38,730 nucleotides of DNA from GCA-2698665 sp038101125 (GCA_038101125.1 JAYNVZ010000010.1:1-38730); one strand, 5' to 3'; shown: positions 1 through 8,514, counted from the stretch's first letter. Numbers and translations are program-made. The notes: generated by a model not told the origin, from the sequence alone.

Positions 1-177
1 AGTATATATTGTATTATTTAGTTTTGAGTCATCTTGTATGACTTTTCTAATATCATAACCAAGTATTTGTGACGATTTAGTTATGCATTCATTGAATATT
101 GTATTTTTTTCATAACTCTCAAACATATTTTTGTTCTGAGACCCCTGGCCTGGGAATAATACAGCATATCTAGTCAT
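1..177 (-). CDS. fabD: Malonyl-CoA:ACP transacylase FabD, N-terminal part (runs off the window)
   Basis: Only the first 59 codons are inside the window. The reverse strand reads MTRYAVLFPGQGSQ near the start, and FPGQGSQ is the N-terminal signature of FabD, which loads malonyl groups onto acyl carrier protein for fatty acid synthesis in the cytoplasm. The catalytic GHSLGE serine motif would lie beyond the left edge, so activity cannot be judged. The ATG overlaps the dapB stop in an ATGA arrangement, which implies translational coupling to dapB. A dapB-fabD junction is not the usual context, since fabD normally follows fabH. The family assignment is firm; completeness is unknown. Confidence 0.85.
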   Translation of the reverse strand, partial: MTRYAVLFPGQGSQNKNMFESYEKNTIFNECITKSSQILGYDIRKVIQDDSKLNNTIYT

Positions 178-926
178 AGTATGTCTTCCATGAAGTCATT
201 ATATGAGTACAAACCAGGCGATTGATCTTTGATCCATTTTGCTGTCAGAATAGCGCCTTTTGCAAAAATACTTCTATCATTTGCAATGTGAATCAGACGA
301 ATCTCGTCATTTTTATCGGTAAATATCACCTCATGTGTTCCTATTTCAGTATCCTGCCTTAATGACTCAAATTTGATTGGGCATTTAGATGATTTTATAT
401 CACCTAGGGATATATTTTGGCTGTCACAAATTACCTGTGCCATTTTAATAGCGGTTCCTGATGGAGAGTCTACCTTATTTATATGATGTATCTCTTTGAT
501 CAAAATCTTATAACCTTTTAGCGCTTTAGACATTGAAGCAAGTGACTTTAAAGTCACATTAACACCGTGGCTCATATTTGGAGCTAATAAAATCGGGATA
601 GTTTTTGAAGCTTTAGAAATGATATCTAATTGATCGTTATCAAAACCTGTCGTTCCAATCGTTATAGCTTTTCTTAGTTCAACACACTTATTTATAGTCG
701 CAATCGATGGAATTGGTAGAGAAAAATCGATAACGACATCAAATAATTCGGTGAATTCAGTTATATTCGAAGTTAAGGTTAAATTAAAATTATTTTCAAT
801 AGAATTTATTTTCTTATCAGAATCGCAGCCGAGGGATATTTCTACATCTTGGTGATTATTTGACTCATGGAAGATGGATTGACCCATTCTACCAAGAAAA
901 CCATTCATAGCTATTTTACAAATCAT
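174..926 (-). CDS. dapB: 4-hydroxy-tetrahydrodipicolinate reductase DapB
   Basis: DapB reduces 4-hydroxy-tetrahydrodipicolinate with NAD(P)H in the diaminopimelate/lysine pathway, feeding peptidoglycan and protein synthesis. The 250 residues show an N-terminal nucleotide-binding glycine motif (GFLGRMG, about residues 9-15), a GTTG motif near 101, and the catalytic and substrate-binding block EIHHINKVDSPSGTA at about 145-159. The length is slightly below the usual 265-275. The ATG at 926 has a weak TGAG ribosome-binding site. It follows dnaK-dnaJ as in many gammaproteobacteria, but an rmuC fragment lies between, and the next gene is fabD instead of carAB. The stop overlaps the fabD start. Confidence 0.95.
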   Translation of the reverse strand: MICKIAMNGFLGRMGQSIFHESNNHQDVEISLGCDSDKKINSIENNFNLTLTSNITEFTELFDVVIDFSLPIPSIATINKCVELRKAITIGTTGFDNDQLDIISKASKTIPILLAPNMSHGVNVTLKSLASMSKALKGYKILIKEIHHINKVDSPSGTAIKMAQVICDSQNISLGDIKSSKCPIKFESLRQDTEIGTHEVIFTDKNDEIRLIHIANDRSIFAKGAILTAKWIKDQSPGLYSYNDFMEDIL

Positions 927-955
927 ATTTTACTCAAAAAAATTTTATGTCTTAT

Positions 956-1120
956 CTACCCAGCTATTTTCTTTAGGTCTGTGTTTAGATTTGCTTTTTC
1001 TAAAAGAATTTCTAATTGTGTTTCGCCCCAATCTCCCTGAGTTTTGCTATCTCCTTTCAAGGCCTTGGTTAAATTAATAGCCTCTTTACTCATTTGAATA
1101 TTTAAATCCTTTAAATTATT
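956..1120 (-). pseudogene. rmuC: Fragment of a canonical RmuC protein, open toward an assembly gap
   Basis: Reading the reverse strand from the N-run, one frame stays open for 54 codons and stops with TAG 29 bases before dapB. It contains KALKGDSKTQGDWGETQLE, the hallmark block of RmuC (ALKGDnKxQGxWGE-x-x-LE), a family linked to limiting DNA rearrangement. The conserved core that should follow, with its nuclease-like fold, is absent: the frame ends a dozen residues past the motif and dapB begins almost at once. The 5' part is hidden in the gap. It is not the missing tail of DnaJ, whose C-terminus looks quite different. A separate, shorter RmuC homologue is intact at 8594-9538. I read this piece as a decayed or truncated copy. 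A misjoined contig is the alternative. Confidence 0.6.
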
Positions 1121-1130
1121 NNNNNNNNNN
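1121..1130. other. Ten-N assembly gap between dnaJ and the rmuC fragment
   Basis: This is a run of exactly ten N, the same length as four others in the window, so it is a placeholder. On one side DnaJ breaks off after KEQKDLL. On the other side an RmuC reading frame is already open. The true gap must hold the last 30-35 residues of DnaJ and the start of the RmuC-like frame, or it joins non-adjacent contigs. Confidence 0.9.
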
Positions 1131-2153
1131 CAAAAGATCTTTTTGTTCTTTTGTTAGATTGACGGGTGTTTCGACATGAACCCTGCAATATAAATCTCCA
1201 GTTGAATTAGATCTGACTGATTTAACACCTTTGCCTTTAATTCTAAATTGTTTACCTGACTGTGTGCCATTAGGTATCTTGAGCTCTACTTTCCCGTTAA
1301 GAGTGGGAATAATTACCTTATCTCCAAGTGTTGCAGTTGTAAAGTTTATTGGCAATTCACATAAGAGATCATCTTGTTGTCTTTGGAAAATTGAGTGTGG
1401 CTTAACTCTAACAGACACATATAAATCTCCCGACTGAACACCTTGTCCCCCAGCTTCTCCTTCACCAGATAATCGAATTTGATCACCAGTGTCGACGCCA
1501 CTTGGTATATTTACAGATAAGTTTTTAGTTTTTTTAATTTTACCAACACCAGAACATGTATTACATGGTTGATCTATCATTTGACCTCTTCCACCACATC
1601 GTGGACAAGGTTGTTGAACTGAGAAGAATCCTTGACTCATTCTAACTTGTCCGGCTCCATTACATTGAGAACATGTGCTAAAGGCAGTTCCATTTTTTGC
1701 ACCAGTAGCATCACAATCTACACAGTTTATACTGGTTGGCACTTTCATTTTGACTTCTTTACCGCTTATGGCTTCTTCAAGGGAGAGTTCAATTTGATAT
1801 TCTAAGTCTGCACCTCTTCTTTGTTGACCCCTTCCGCTACCACCAAAAATGTCGCCAAATACGTCACCAAATATATCATTAAACGATCCACTGCCAGAAA
1901 AACCGCCCGCGCCGCCGCCAAATCTAGAATCCATTCCTTCATGACCAAATTGATCATAAGTTTGTCTTTTATTTGAGTCACTCAAAACTTCATATGCTTC
2001 TGATAACTCTTTAAATTTCTCCTCAGACTCTTTGTTACCCTGATTACGATCAGGATGATGTTTCATGGCAAGCTTTTTATATGCCTTTTTAATTTCAGCA
2101 GCAGATGCGTCTCGGCTCACGCCAAGTGATTGGTAATAATCAGTTTTAGCCAT
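1131..2153 (-). CDS. dnaJ: Chaperone protein DnaJ, C-terminus lost in an assembly gap
   Basis: DnaJ is the Hsp40 partner that delivers substrates to DnaK and stimulates its ATPase. The visible 341 codons hold the J domain with HPD at about residues 33-35, a Gly/Phe-rich linker (about 75-115), and a zinc domain with four CxxC modules (CVDCDATG, CSQCNGAG, CPRCGGRG, CNTCSGVG). The first module has Ala-Thr where Gly-x is usual. The C-terminal substrate-binding domain follows. The gene breaks off at KEQKDLL, where E. coli DnaJ has about 33 more residues. It starts 2 bases after the dnaK stop. The truncation is an assembly effect, not a mutation that can be seen. Confidence 0.95.
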
Positions 2154-2155
2154 TA

Positions 2156-4099
2156 TTATTTATTTTCAGCCTTTGAATCTTCGCTTTCTTCTTTAACTTC
2201 TGTAAAATCTGCATCGACGACATTGTCATTCGGTTTAGTTTTTGCATCTTCAGTTGAAGTTTCTGCGCCTTGTTGTTTAGCAGCTTCTTCTTTGTAAGCT
2301 TGTTCAGCAATCTTACCAGCAGCTTCGGTTAACTTCATTGTTTTTTCAGTTATTTTTTCTGCATCATCGCTTTTCAACTCCTCTTGGAGATCTTTGATTG
2401 CAGCATTCACTTTTTCAACCTCAGACTTGTCAGCTTTATCTCCCAGATCTTTGATAGATTTCTCAGATCCTAGAATCATAGCTTCTGCTTGGTTTTTTGC
2501 ATCAACCAAAGCTTTTGCTTTTTTGTCTTCTTCAGCATGAGTTTCAGCATCCTTAACCATTTGGTTAATTTCATCATCAGATAATCCACTAGAGTCTTTA
2601 ATCACGATTGACTGTTCTTTTCCAGTTGCCTTATCTTTAGCTGAAACATTCAAAATACCGTTAGCATCAATATCAAATGTTACTTCAATTTGAGGAGTTC
2701 CTCTCGGAGCTGGAGGTATATCTGTTAGATCAAACCTACCTAAAGATTTGTTTCCTGAAGCCATCTCCCTTTCGCCTTGAAGGACATGAACGGTTACTGC
2801 AGGCTGGTTATCTTCAGCAGTTGAGAACGTTTGAGATTTCTTGGTTGGTATTGTAGTGTTTTTTTCTATAAGAGGAGTTCTAACACCGCCCATAGTTTCT
2901 ATTCCTAATGTTAGCGGAGTAACGTCTAGCAATAAAACATCTTTAACATCACCACCTAAAACACCAGCTTGAATTGCAGCACCCATAGCTACAGCTTCAT
3001 CTGGATTAACTTCTTTTTTTGGCTCTTTTTTAAAGAACTGTTGAACCGCTTCTTGTACCTTGGGCATTCTAGTTTGTCCGCCTACAAGTATTACTTCATT
3101 AATGTCACTTGTGCTTAACCCAGCTTCTTTAAGAGCAATTTTACAAGGCTCTATAGTTTTTTCTACCAAATCTGATACTAATGACTCAAGCTTAGCTCTT
3201 GTTAGCTTCATGTTTAAGTGCTTAGGTCCAGAGGCATCAGCAGTAACATAAGGTAAATTAATGTCAGTTTGAGTACTAGATGATAATTCAATTTTAGCTT
3301 TTTCTGCAGCTTCTTTTAATCTTTGAATTGCTGAAGGATCGTTTCTTAGATCTACACCTTGTTCTTTTTTGAATTCATCTACTAAATGATCAATTAATCT
3401 TAAGTCAAAATCTTCTCCACCAAGAAATGTGTCTCCACTAGTAGACAGTACGTCGAATGATTGCTCACCATCTAGATTCGAAATCTCTATTATTGAAACA
3501 TCAAATGTTCCTCCGCCTAGATCATATACAACAATTTTTTGTTCAGCTTGTTTTTTATCAAGTCCATATGCCAAAGCAGCAGCTGTTGGTTCACTAATGA
3601 TTCGTTTTACATCTAAGCCGGCAATTTTTCCAGCATCTTTTGTTGCTTGTCTTTGAGCATCATTAAAATAAGCTGGGACAGTGATTACAGCTTCAGTAAC
3701 CTCTGATCCAAGAAAATCCTCGGCAGTAGTTTTCATTTTTTGAAGTATCTTTGCTGAAACCTCTGGTGGGGATATTTTTTTTCCTTTGGCTTCCACCCAA
3801 GCGTCACCATTTTCAGCTTTAACAATTTTATAAGGGACTATATCTTGATCCTGTTTAACAGCATCTTCTTCAAATTTTCTACCTATTAACCTTTTAATCG
3901 CATATAAAGTATCTTTGGGGTTCATGACTGCTTGACGTTTAGCTGGTTGTCCAACTAATGAACTATCGTCAGTATAAGCTACAAATGACGGCGTTGTTCT
4001 ATCGCCTTCACTATTTTCAATAACTTTTGGTGTATCGCCATCCATTACAGATACACATGAATTAGTAGTACCTAAGTCAATTCCAATTATTCTTCCCAT
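2156..4099 (-). CDS. dnaK: Chaperone protein DnaK (Hsp70)
   Basis: This is the ATP-dependent Hsp70 chaperone, acting with DnaJ and GrpE in protein folding. At 647 residues it is full length (E. coli 638). The N-terminus has the phosphate-binding signature IGIDLGTTNSCVSV. The second signature is VYDLGGGTFDVSI and the third is VILVGGQTRMPKVQ. The substrate-binding domain and helical lid follow, and the tail ends with DNVVDADFTEVKEE, close to the canonical DDVVDADFEEVK, before an acidic extension. It lies between grpE (60 bases upstream) and dnaJ (2 bases downstream), all on the minus strand. I see no clear sigma-32 promoter upstream of this group. Confidence 0.98.
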   Translation of the reverse strand: MGRIIGIDLGTTNSCVSVMDGDTPKVIENSEGDRTTPSFVAYTDDSSLVGQPAKRQAVMNPKDTLYAIKRLIGRKFEEDAVKQDQDIVPYKIVKAENGDAWVEAKGKKISPPEVSAKILQKMKTTAEDFLGSEVTEAVITVPAYFNDAQRQATKDAGKIAGLDVKRIISEPTAAALAYGLDKKQAEQKIVVYDLGGGTFDVSIIEISNLDGEQSFDVLSTSGDTFLGGEDFDLRLIDHLVDEFKKEQGVDLRNDPSAIQRLKEAAEKAKIELSSSTQTDINLPYVTADASGPKHLNMKLTRAKLESLVSDLVEKTIEPCKIALKEAGLSTSDINEVILVGGQTRMPKVQEAVQQFFKKEPKKEVNPDEAVAMGAAIQAGVLGGDVKDVLLLDVTPLTLGIETMGGVRTPLIEKNTTIPTKKSQTFSTAEDNQPAVTVHVLQGEREMASGNKSLGRFDLTDIPPAPRGTPQIEVTFDIDANGILNVSAKDKATGKEQSIVIKDSSGLSDDEINQMVKDAETHAEEDKKAKALVDAKNQAEAMILGSEKSIKDLGDKADKSEVEKVNAAIKDLQEELKSDDAEKITEKTMKLTEAAGKIAEQAYKEEAAKQQGAETSTEDAKTKPNDNVVDADFTEVKEESEDSKAENK

Positions 4100-4159
4100 T
4101 ATTAACTCCTAAAATTGTTTCTGACTGAAAGATGTAGACGATATCTTTTTTTTCAAGTC

Positions 4160-4711
4160 TTATTCTTTATTTTTTATAACTATAACGAGGGCTGGCTTAA
4201 TTACTCTGTTATTCAAAAGATAACCTTTTTGAACAACCTCTGTTATCTTATCATTTTCGTCATTATTGTTTTCAATGGTACTTATGGCCTGATGGAATTC
4301 AGGGTTAAAAGACTCTCCTTGAGGGTTAATTTCTTCGATATTATTTTTTTCAAAAATTTTTTGGAACATAGAAAGCAATAACTTGTTACCCTCGTCTAGT
4401 TGTTCCTTTGTTATTTTATCATCTTTCAGGTTGCAACTGAGACTTAGACTGTCATAAATAGGGATAATCTCCTGCAGTATAGATTCGGTTGAGTATTTGT
4501 AAGCATTTTCTACTTCTTTTTGACTTCGTTTCTTGATATTTTCTATTTCCGCAGTGGCACGAAGTAAAGCATCATAATTTTCATCATATTTTTTTTGTAG
4601 AATTTCAATTTCACTCAACTCTTTCTCAGAATCTTCGATATTTTCAGATTCGGTATTAACTGATACATCAGGATCATTAATTTTGTTATCATCATCTTCT
4701 ATTGATGTCAT
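4160..4711 (-). CDS. grpE: Nucleotide exchange factor GrpE
   Basis: GrpE releases ADP from DnaK. The protein has a long acidic N-terminus, then a coiled-coil helix region (LLRATAEIENIKKRSQKE) and the C-terminal beta domain with NPEFHQAIS and the final VIKPALVIV, matching the GrpE signature. An in-frame ATG ten codons upstream (4741) would add a short extension. I chose 4711 because an AGAGAG ribosome-binding site precedes it at proper spacing and because the acidic MTSIEDDD start is typical. This gives 183 residues. It heads the grpE-dnaK-dnaJ series and is divergent from ispG across about 70 bases. Confidence 0.95.
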   Translation of the reverse strand: MTSIEDDDNKINDPDVSVNTESENIEDSEKELSEIEILQKKYDENYDALLRATAEIENIKKRSQKEVENAYKYSTESILQEIIPIYDSLSLSCNLKDDKITKEQLDEGNKLLLSMFQKIFEKNNIEEINPQGESFNPEFHQAISTIENNNDENDKITEVVQKGYLLNNRVIKPALVIVIKNKE

Positions 4712-4770
4712 AAGATACTCTCTATAATTATTACTCAACATTATTTTATATATAAAGATTGATTATGCAA

Positions 4771-4776
4771 TATAAT
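4771..4776 (+). promoter_or_regulatory. Candidate -10 element just upstream of ispG
   Basis: A perfect TATAAT lies six bases before the ATG at 4783. With normal -10 to start-site spacing, transcription would begin at or next to the A of that ATG, giving a leaderless mRNA. No good -35 is visible and no Shine-Dalgarno precedes the gene. In DNA this AT-rich a chance match is possible. Confidence 0.35.
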
Positions 4777-4782
4777 ATATTC

Positions 4783-5991
4783 ATGAATAAACGTATCGAG
4801 ACACACACTGTCAAAGTCGGCAATGTTCTTATTGGGTCAAATCATCCAATAAGAGTTCAGTCTATGACTAATACAAATACATCTGATGTAAAAAAAACCG
4901 TTGATCAAATTCTTGAATTACATGATGCGGGCTCTGAGATAGTCCGTATAACTGTAAATGACCAAGATTCTGCTAAAAGCGTAGAAGATATTAAGAGTAA
5001 ATTAATTCAAAATAATTGTAATGTTCCCATAGTTGGGGACTTCCATTTTAATGGACATTTGCTTCTCTCGTCGTATCCTGGAGCTGCTGCTGCTTTGGAT
5101 AAATATCGTATAAATCCTGGGAATATAGGAGGAAAATCTAAATATGATGATAATTTTGAGGAAATTATAAATATTGCCATCAAAAATAACAAACCAGTTA
5201 GAATTGGAGCAAATTGGGGCAGCTTAAATAAAGAAACTATGGATGAACTTATAAAACAGAAAAAGGATGATAAAAGAGATATAAGTTATTCATTATTAAT
5301 AAGAAATGCTTTAGTTAAATCAGTGATCGATTCAGCTGCCCAAGCTATTTCTCTTGGCCTGCCAGAAGATAAAATCATAATTTCATGTAAAACAAGCAAT
5401 GTTAATGACTTGGTTGATGTATACACAGATTTATCAAATAAATGTAGATATCCTCTCCACTTGGGTCTAACAGAGGCTGGTTTAGGCAGGGATGCAGTAA
5501 TATCATCTGTAGCTGCTCTATCTATCCTCATTAATCAAGGCATTGGAGATACAATCCGAGTATCATTGACCCCTGATAAAGCTAGCTCTAGAACTGAGGA
5601 AGTTAAAGTCTGCCAACAAGTTTTGTCATCCTTGGGCATAAGAAATTATACGCCCAGAGTTATATCATGTCCTGGTTGTGGGAGAACTAGCAATAATTAC
5701 TTCGTTGAATTATCTAAATCTATAAAGGGATATATTAATGATAAAATGCCTGGATGGAAAAAATCACACCCTGGTGTAGAGAATATGAATATAGCTGTCA
5801 TGGGCTGTATAGTAAATGGCCCAGGAGAATCCAAGCATGCAAATATAGGCATAAGCCTACCTGGGAATAATGAGGACCCCTCTGCCCCAGTTTATATAGA
5901 TGGTAAAAAGTATAAAACTTTGCAAGGCGATGATATTGAAAAGCAATTTATTGATATATTACAATCATATATAGAAGAAACCTATAAATAA
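4783..5991 (+). CDS. ispG: 4-hydroxy-3-methylbut-2-enyl diphosphate synthase IspG (GcpE)
   Basis: IspG is a [4Fe-4S] enzyme of the non-mevalonate isoprenoid pathway that converts MEcPP to HMBPP. The N-terminal TIM-barrel begins with the typical VGNVLIGSNHPIRVQSMTNT. The C-terminal cluster domain carries CPGCGRTSNN and the third cysteine in GCIVNGPGESKHANIG. In-frame TTG (4759) and ATG (4765) codons lie upstream. I prefer the ATG at 4783 because the family starts close to this point and a TATAAT overlaps the upstream codons. The result is 402 residues, longer than E. coli (372). It is convergent with sseA, whose stop begins at the next base. Confidence 0.95.
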   Translation: MNKRIETHTVKVGNVLIGSNHPIRVQSMTNTNTSDVKKTVDQILELHDAGSEIVRITVNDQDSAKSVEDIKSKLIQNNCNVPIVGDFHFNGHLLLSSYPGAAAALDKYRINPGNIGGKSKYDDNFEEIINIAIKNNKPVRIGANWGSLNKETMDELIKQKKDDKRDISYSLLIRNALVKSVIDSAAQAISLGLPEDKIIISCKTSNVNDLVDVYTDLSNKCRYPLHLGLTEAGLGRDAVISSVAALSILINQGIGDTIRVSLTPDKASSRTEEVKVCQQVLSSLGIRNYTPRVISCPGCGRTSNNYFVELSKSIKGYINDKMPGWKKSHPGVENMNIAVMGCIVNGPGESKHANIGISLPGNNEDPSAPVYIDGKKYKTLQGDDIEKQFIDILQSYIEETYK

Positions 5992-6843
5992 CTATTCATC
6001 AATTTTTGCTATTGGGCGAGATTTATCAGTAATCCATTCACTCCATGACCCAACAAAAAGCGAAACATTCTTTATGCCGCTTATTTCAAGCGCCAAAATA
6101 TTATGACAAGCTGTTATTCCTGACCCACACATAGATATTATGTCGGAACTAGCCGTATCTCCAATTAATCTAATAAAATTATGTCGTAACTCCTCGGGGC
6201 TTTTAAAATGTCCATTTTTATCTAAATTTTTACCTAGGGGGTGAGATATAGCGCCAGGGATATGCCCTGCAATTGGATCAACAGGGTCTTTAATACCTAA
6301 GTATCTCTCTTTGGAACGCGCATCTATAATAAGCTTATTCATTTTATACTGCGCATCTTCCACATCTTTGATGGAAACATGCAAACTATCATTTAGATTA
6401 GGCTCAAAAACTGCTCTCTCAAATATAGTATTCTTAGATGTCAATTTACCACCAGCTGACATCCATGCTCCCAAGGCTCCATCTAGAACAGCTACGTCCG
6501 TATGGCCCAGCCATTTAAGTATCCACCACATTCTTCCAGCAAATGCTCCACCCGCATCATCATAGATAACTGCCTGCTTATTATTATTCATGCCCCATTG
6601 TGAGAGCTTTTCAGAGAACAACACAGGATCTGGCAAAGGATGCCTGCCGCTATCTACGGTCTTTTCACTAGCCAAATCATGGTCGATATCAACAAAAATA
6701 GAGTTTTCAATGTGCCCCTCATTATATGCGTCTATACCGTAAGATGAGTCACTGATATCACATCTACAATCAAAAATAATAAAATTTTCATTATTTAAGT
6801 TTTTTATTAAGTCTTTAGCAGATATTATTGTTTTATATGACAT
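5992..6843 (-). CDS. sseA: Thiosulfate/3-mercaptopyruvate sulfurtransferase
   Basis: This is a two-domain rhodanese that moves sulfane sulfur from 3-mercaptopyruvate or thiosulfate to an acceptor. The 283 residues have an inactive N-terminal rhodanese domain (DCRCDI, GHIENSIFVDID, WWILKWLGH) and a C-terminal active domain (IIDARSKERYLG, GHIPGAISHPL). The catalytic loop MCGSGITAC fits the CGSGVTA form of the mercaptopyruvate type better than the CRxGxx[RT] form of thiosulfate rhodaneses, so SseA is likely but the substrate is inferred. It lies 2 bases after the DUF4149 gene on the same strand and probably shares its transcript. Confidence 0.88.
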   Translation of the reverse strand: MSYKTIISAKDLIKNLNNENFIIFDCRCDISDSSYGIDAYNEGHIENSIFVDIDHDLASEKTVDSGRHPLPDPVLFSEKLSQWGMNNNKQAVIYDDAGGAFAGRMWWILKWLGHTDVAVLDGALGAWMSAGGKLTSKNTIFERAVFEPNLNDSLHVSIKDVEDAQYKMNKLIIDARSKERYLGIKDPVDPIAGHIPGAISHPLGKNLDKNGHFKSPEELRHNFIRLIGDTASSDIISMCGSGITACHNILALEISGIKNVSLFVGSWSEWITDKSRPIAKIDE

Positions 6844-6845
6844 AA

Positions 6846-7250
6846 TTAAACTTTATAGATAAAAAATAGACCAATCACTAAAGTAATGACATTTAGCGAA
6901 ACACTCAAAGCGTGAAGTCTGTTAAATTTTTGTTTCCCCTTTTCCCCCATGTCCCTAGCATTATTAATTATAGGTATCATGAATCTGCTAATTATACTCA
7001 ATATAGTCATCGAAACTATAGCTATATATAAAATATTACTCATCTCAATGTTAAAAATCATTATTAGAGCAAGTGCAGCCAAACCAATTACAATTGCAAA
7101 TAGGTAGTATTTTGGAAAAAATGCTCTCAAAAACACACCTGCGCTCTTTTCGTCAAGAGTTTTAAATACTGTTGGCGCAATTATTGCTGAAAAGAATACA
7201 ATTACACCAACCCATATACTTATTAAAACTGTTATTCCATATATACTCAT
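6846..7250 (-). CDS. DUF4149 family integral membrane protein
   Basis: This is a 134-residue, strongly hydrophobic protein with about four predicted membrane helices. The segment APTVFKTLDEKSAGVFLRAF after the first helix and FNRLHALSVSLNVI before the last are typical of the DUF4149 family, whose function is unknown. The start is taken at the ATG at 7250 because a strong GGAGGT ribosome-binding site lies four bases upstream. The longer frame begins at a TTG within that site. It is followed 2 bases later by the sulfurtransferase gene. No function can be given beyond inner-membrane location. Confidence 0.75.
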   Translation of the reverse strand: MSIYGITVLISIWVGVIVFFSAIIAPTVFKTLDEKSAGVFLRAFFPKYYLFAIVIGLAALALIMIFNIEMSNILYIAIVSMTILSIISRFMIPIINNARDMGEKGKQKFNRLHALSVSLNVITLVIGLFFIYKV

Positions 7251-7304
7251 AGTGACCTCCAATGTCTTTCATATACTTTATTATACAACAGAGTGCATTA
7301 TGCT

Positions 7305-7310
7305 TATAAT
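7305..7310 (+). promoter_or_regulatory. Candidate -10 element upstream of the photolyase-like gene
   Basis: A perfect TATAAT ends five bases before the ATG at 7316. A weak TTATAC at 7281 could be a -35 with 18-base spacing. As at ispG, the predicted transcription start coincides with the start codon, so the mRNA may be leaderless. Confidence 0.35.
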
Positions 7311-7315
7311 TGATT

Positions 7316-8506
7316 ATGTTTAAATCTATTATGGAAAATGGAGCAGACAGGGAATCTGCCTTAAATATTCTAGAAAATTTCATTAATACCAAACTTCATA
7401 ACTATGATAGTAAAAGAAATTACGATCTTGGACCTTCTAAACACGATAATGTTAGTCAATTATCGCCATATATAAGGCATCGCATCATCACAGAAGAAGA
7501 GGTAATGATCCAGGCAATGAGCAAGTTCCCGTTACCAAAAATTGAAAAGTTTATTCAAGAAGTTTTCTGGAGAACATATTGGAAAGCATGGCTAGAACTA
7601 AGGCCTCAAGTATGGACTGATTATAAATTATTGATAGAAAAAAATGATAAAAATCAATTATATGAGAAAGTTATCTCATTAAATACTGGAATAGATTGCT
7701 TTGATGCCTGGACGGAAGAATTATTACAAACCAATTACCTTCATAATCATGCAAGAATGTGGTACGCAAGCATCTGGATTCACACTCTAAAGATGCCATG
7801 GTATTTAGGAGCCGAACTATTTCTAAATAATCTGCTAGATGGTGATCCAGCATCTAACACGTTAAGTTGGCGGTGGGTTGCAGGCATTCAAACAAAGGGA
7901 AAAGCTTATTTAGCCAAAGACTGGAATATTGAAAAATTTACAAAAAATCGTTTTAACCCAAAAGAATGCGACTTCTCTTCTATGCCGGCTGAAATAAGTT
8001 TTATTGACTATAAAATGAATTCGATTAAATTTCATGAAACGAGAGAATTTGCATGGGATCAATCAGGCCTGCTAATAACAACTGAAGATATACATGTTTT
8101 GAGTAGCGACAGAATAGACTTTCCAATACAAAATGCTTATATATTAGCGCTTACAGACACTGAGAAAACCAATTACTCTAAAAATGTATCTAAATTTAAG
8201 CATGATATATCTATGTCAAACATGAAGCTATTGTCGCAACATGTTAGTGATATTCAGATGCAATCAATGGATTTAGATCAAATTGAACAGATTGTTACTT
8301 GGGCTAAGCAAAATAATATAAAAAATATCGTTACATTGGCCTGCCCATGCGGTCATGTCAGAGATTTTATTAATATTTTAAAACATGAACTTAAAAAAGA
8401 ATCGATAGAAATCATAAAGTTATATAGAGATTATGATATGAAATATTGGAATTTAGCGAGCGGCAGTTTCTTTAATTTCTTTAATAAAGCCGTTAAAAAG
8501 ATCTGA
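7316..8506 (+). CDS. Photolyase/cryptochrome-like FAD-binding protein with the FAD domain at the N-terminus
   Basis: The first 190 or so residues match the C-terminal, FAD-binding half of photolyases and cryptochromes: RNYDLGPSKHDNVSQLSPY, then YLHNHARMWYASIWIHTL, and GDPASNTLSWRWVAG, which lines the flavin pocket. Classical photolyases have an alpha/beta antenna domain before this part; here it is missing at the N-terminus. Instead about 170 residues follow the FAD domain and end in alternating helix-strand segments (IKNIVTLACPCGHVRDFI). That suggests a reversed domain order, or an unrelated C-terminal domain. DNA repair or light sensing is possible but unproven. A TTG two codons upstream is the alternative start. 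The gene stands alone, with tRNA-Arg convergent downstream. Confidence 0.8.
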   Translation: MFKSIMENGADRESALNILENFINTKLHNYDSKRNYDLGPSKHDNVSQLSPYIRHRIITEEEVMIQAMSKFPLPKIEKFIQEVFWRTYWKAWLELRPQVWTDYKLLIEKNDKNQLYEKVISLNTGIDCFDAWTEELLQTNYLHNHARMWYASIWIHTLKMPWYLGAELFLNNLLDGDPASNTLSWRWVAGIQTKGKAYLAKDWNIEKFTKNRFNPKECDFSSMPAEISFIDYKMNSIKFHETREFAWDQSGLLITTEDIHVLSSDRIDFPIQNAYILALTDTEKTNYSKNVSKFKHDISMSNMKLLSQHVSDIQMQSMDLDQIEQIVTWAKQNNIKNIVTLACPCGHVRDFINILKHELKKESIEIIKLYRDYDMKYWNLASGSFFNFFNKAVKKI

Positions 8507-8514
8507 CTCTTAAA

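Noticed and set aside
956..1120. This piece as the C-terminal tail of DnaJ
   Set aside because: The sequence has the RmuC hallmark (ALKGDSKTQGDWGE) and nothing like the DnaJ tail.
1116..1130. dnaJ as a naturally truncated gene
   Set aside because: The frame ends only because of the N placeholder; the protein is normal up to that point.
4712..4782. A sigma-32 heat-shock promoter before grpE
   Set aside because: Neither a CTTGAA -35 nor a CCCCAT-type -10 is visible in the short ispG-grpE interval.
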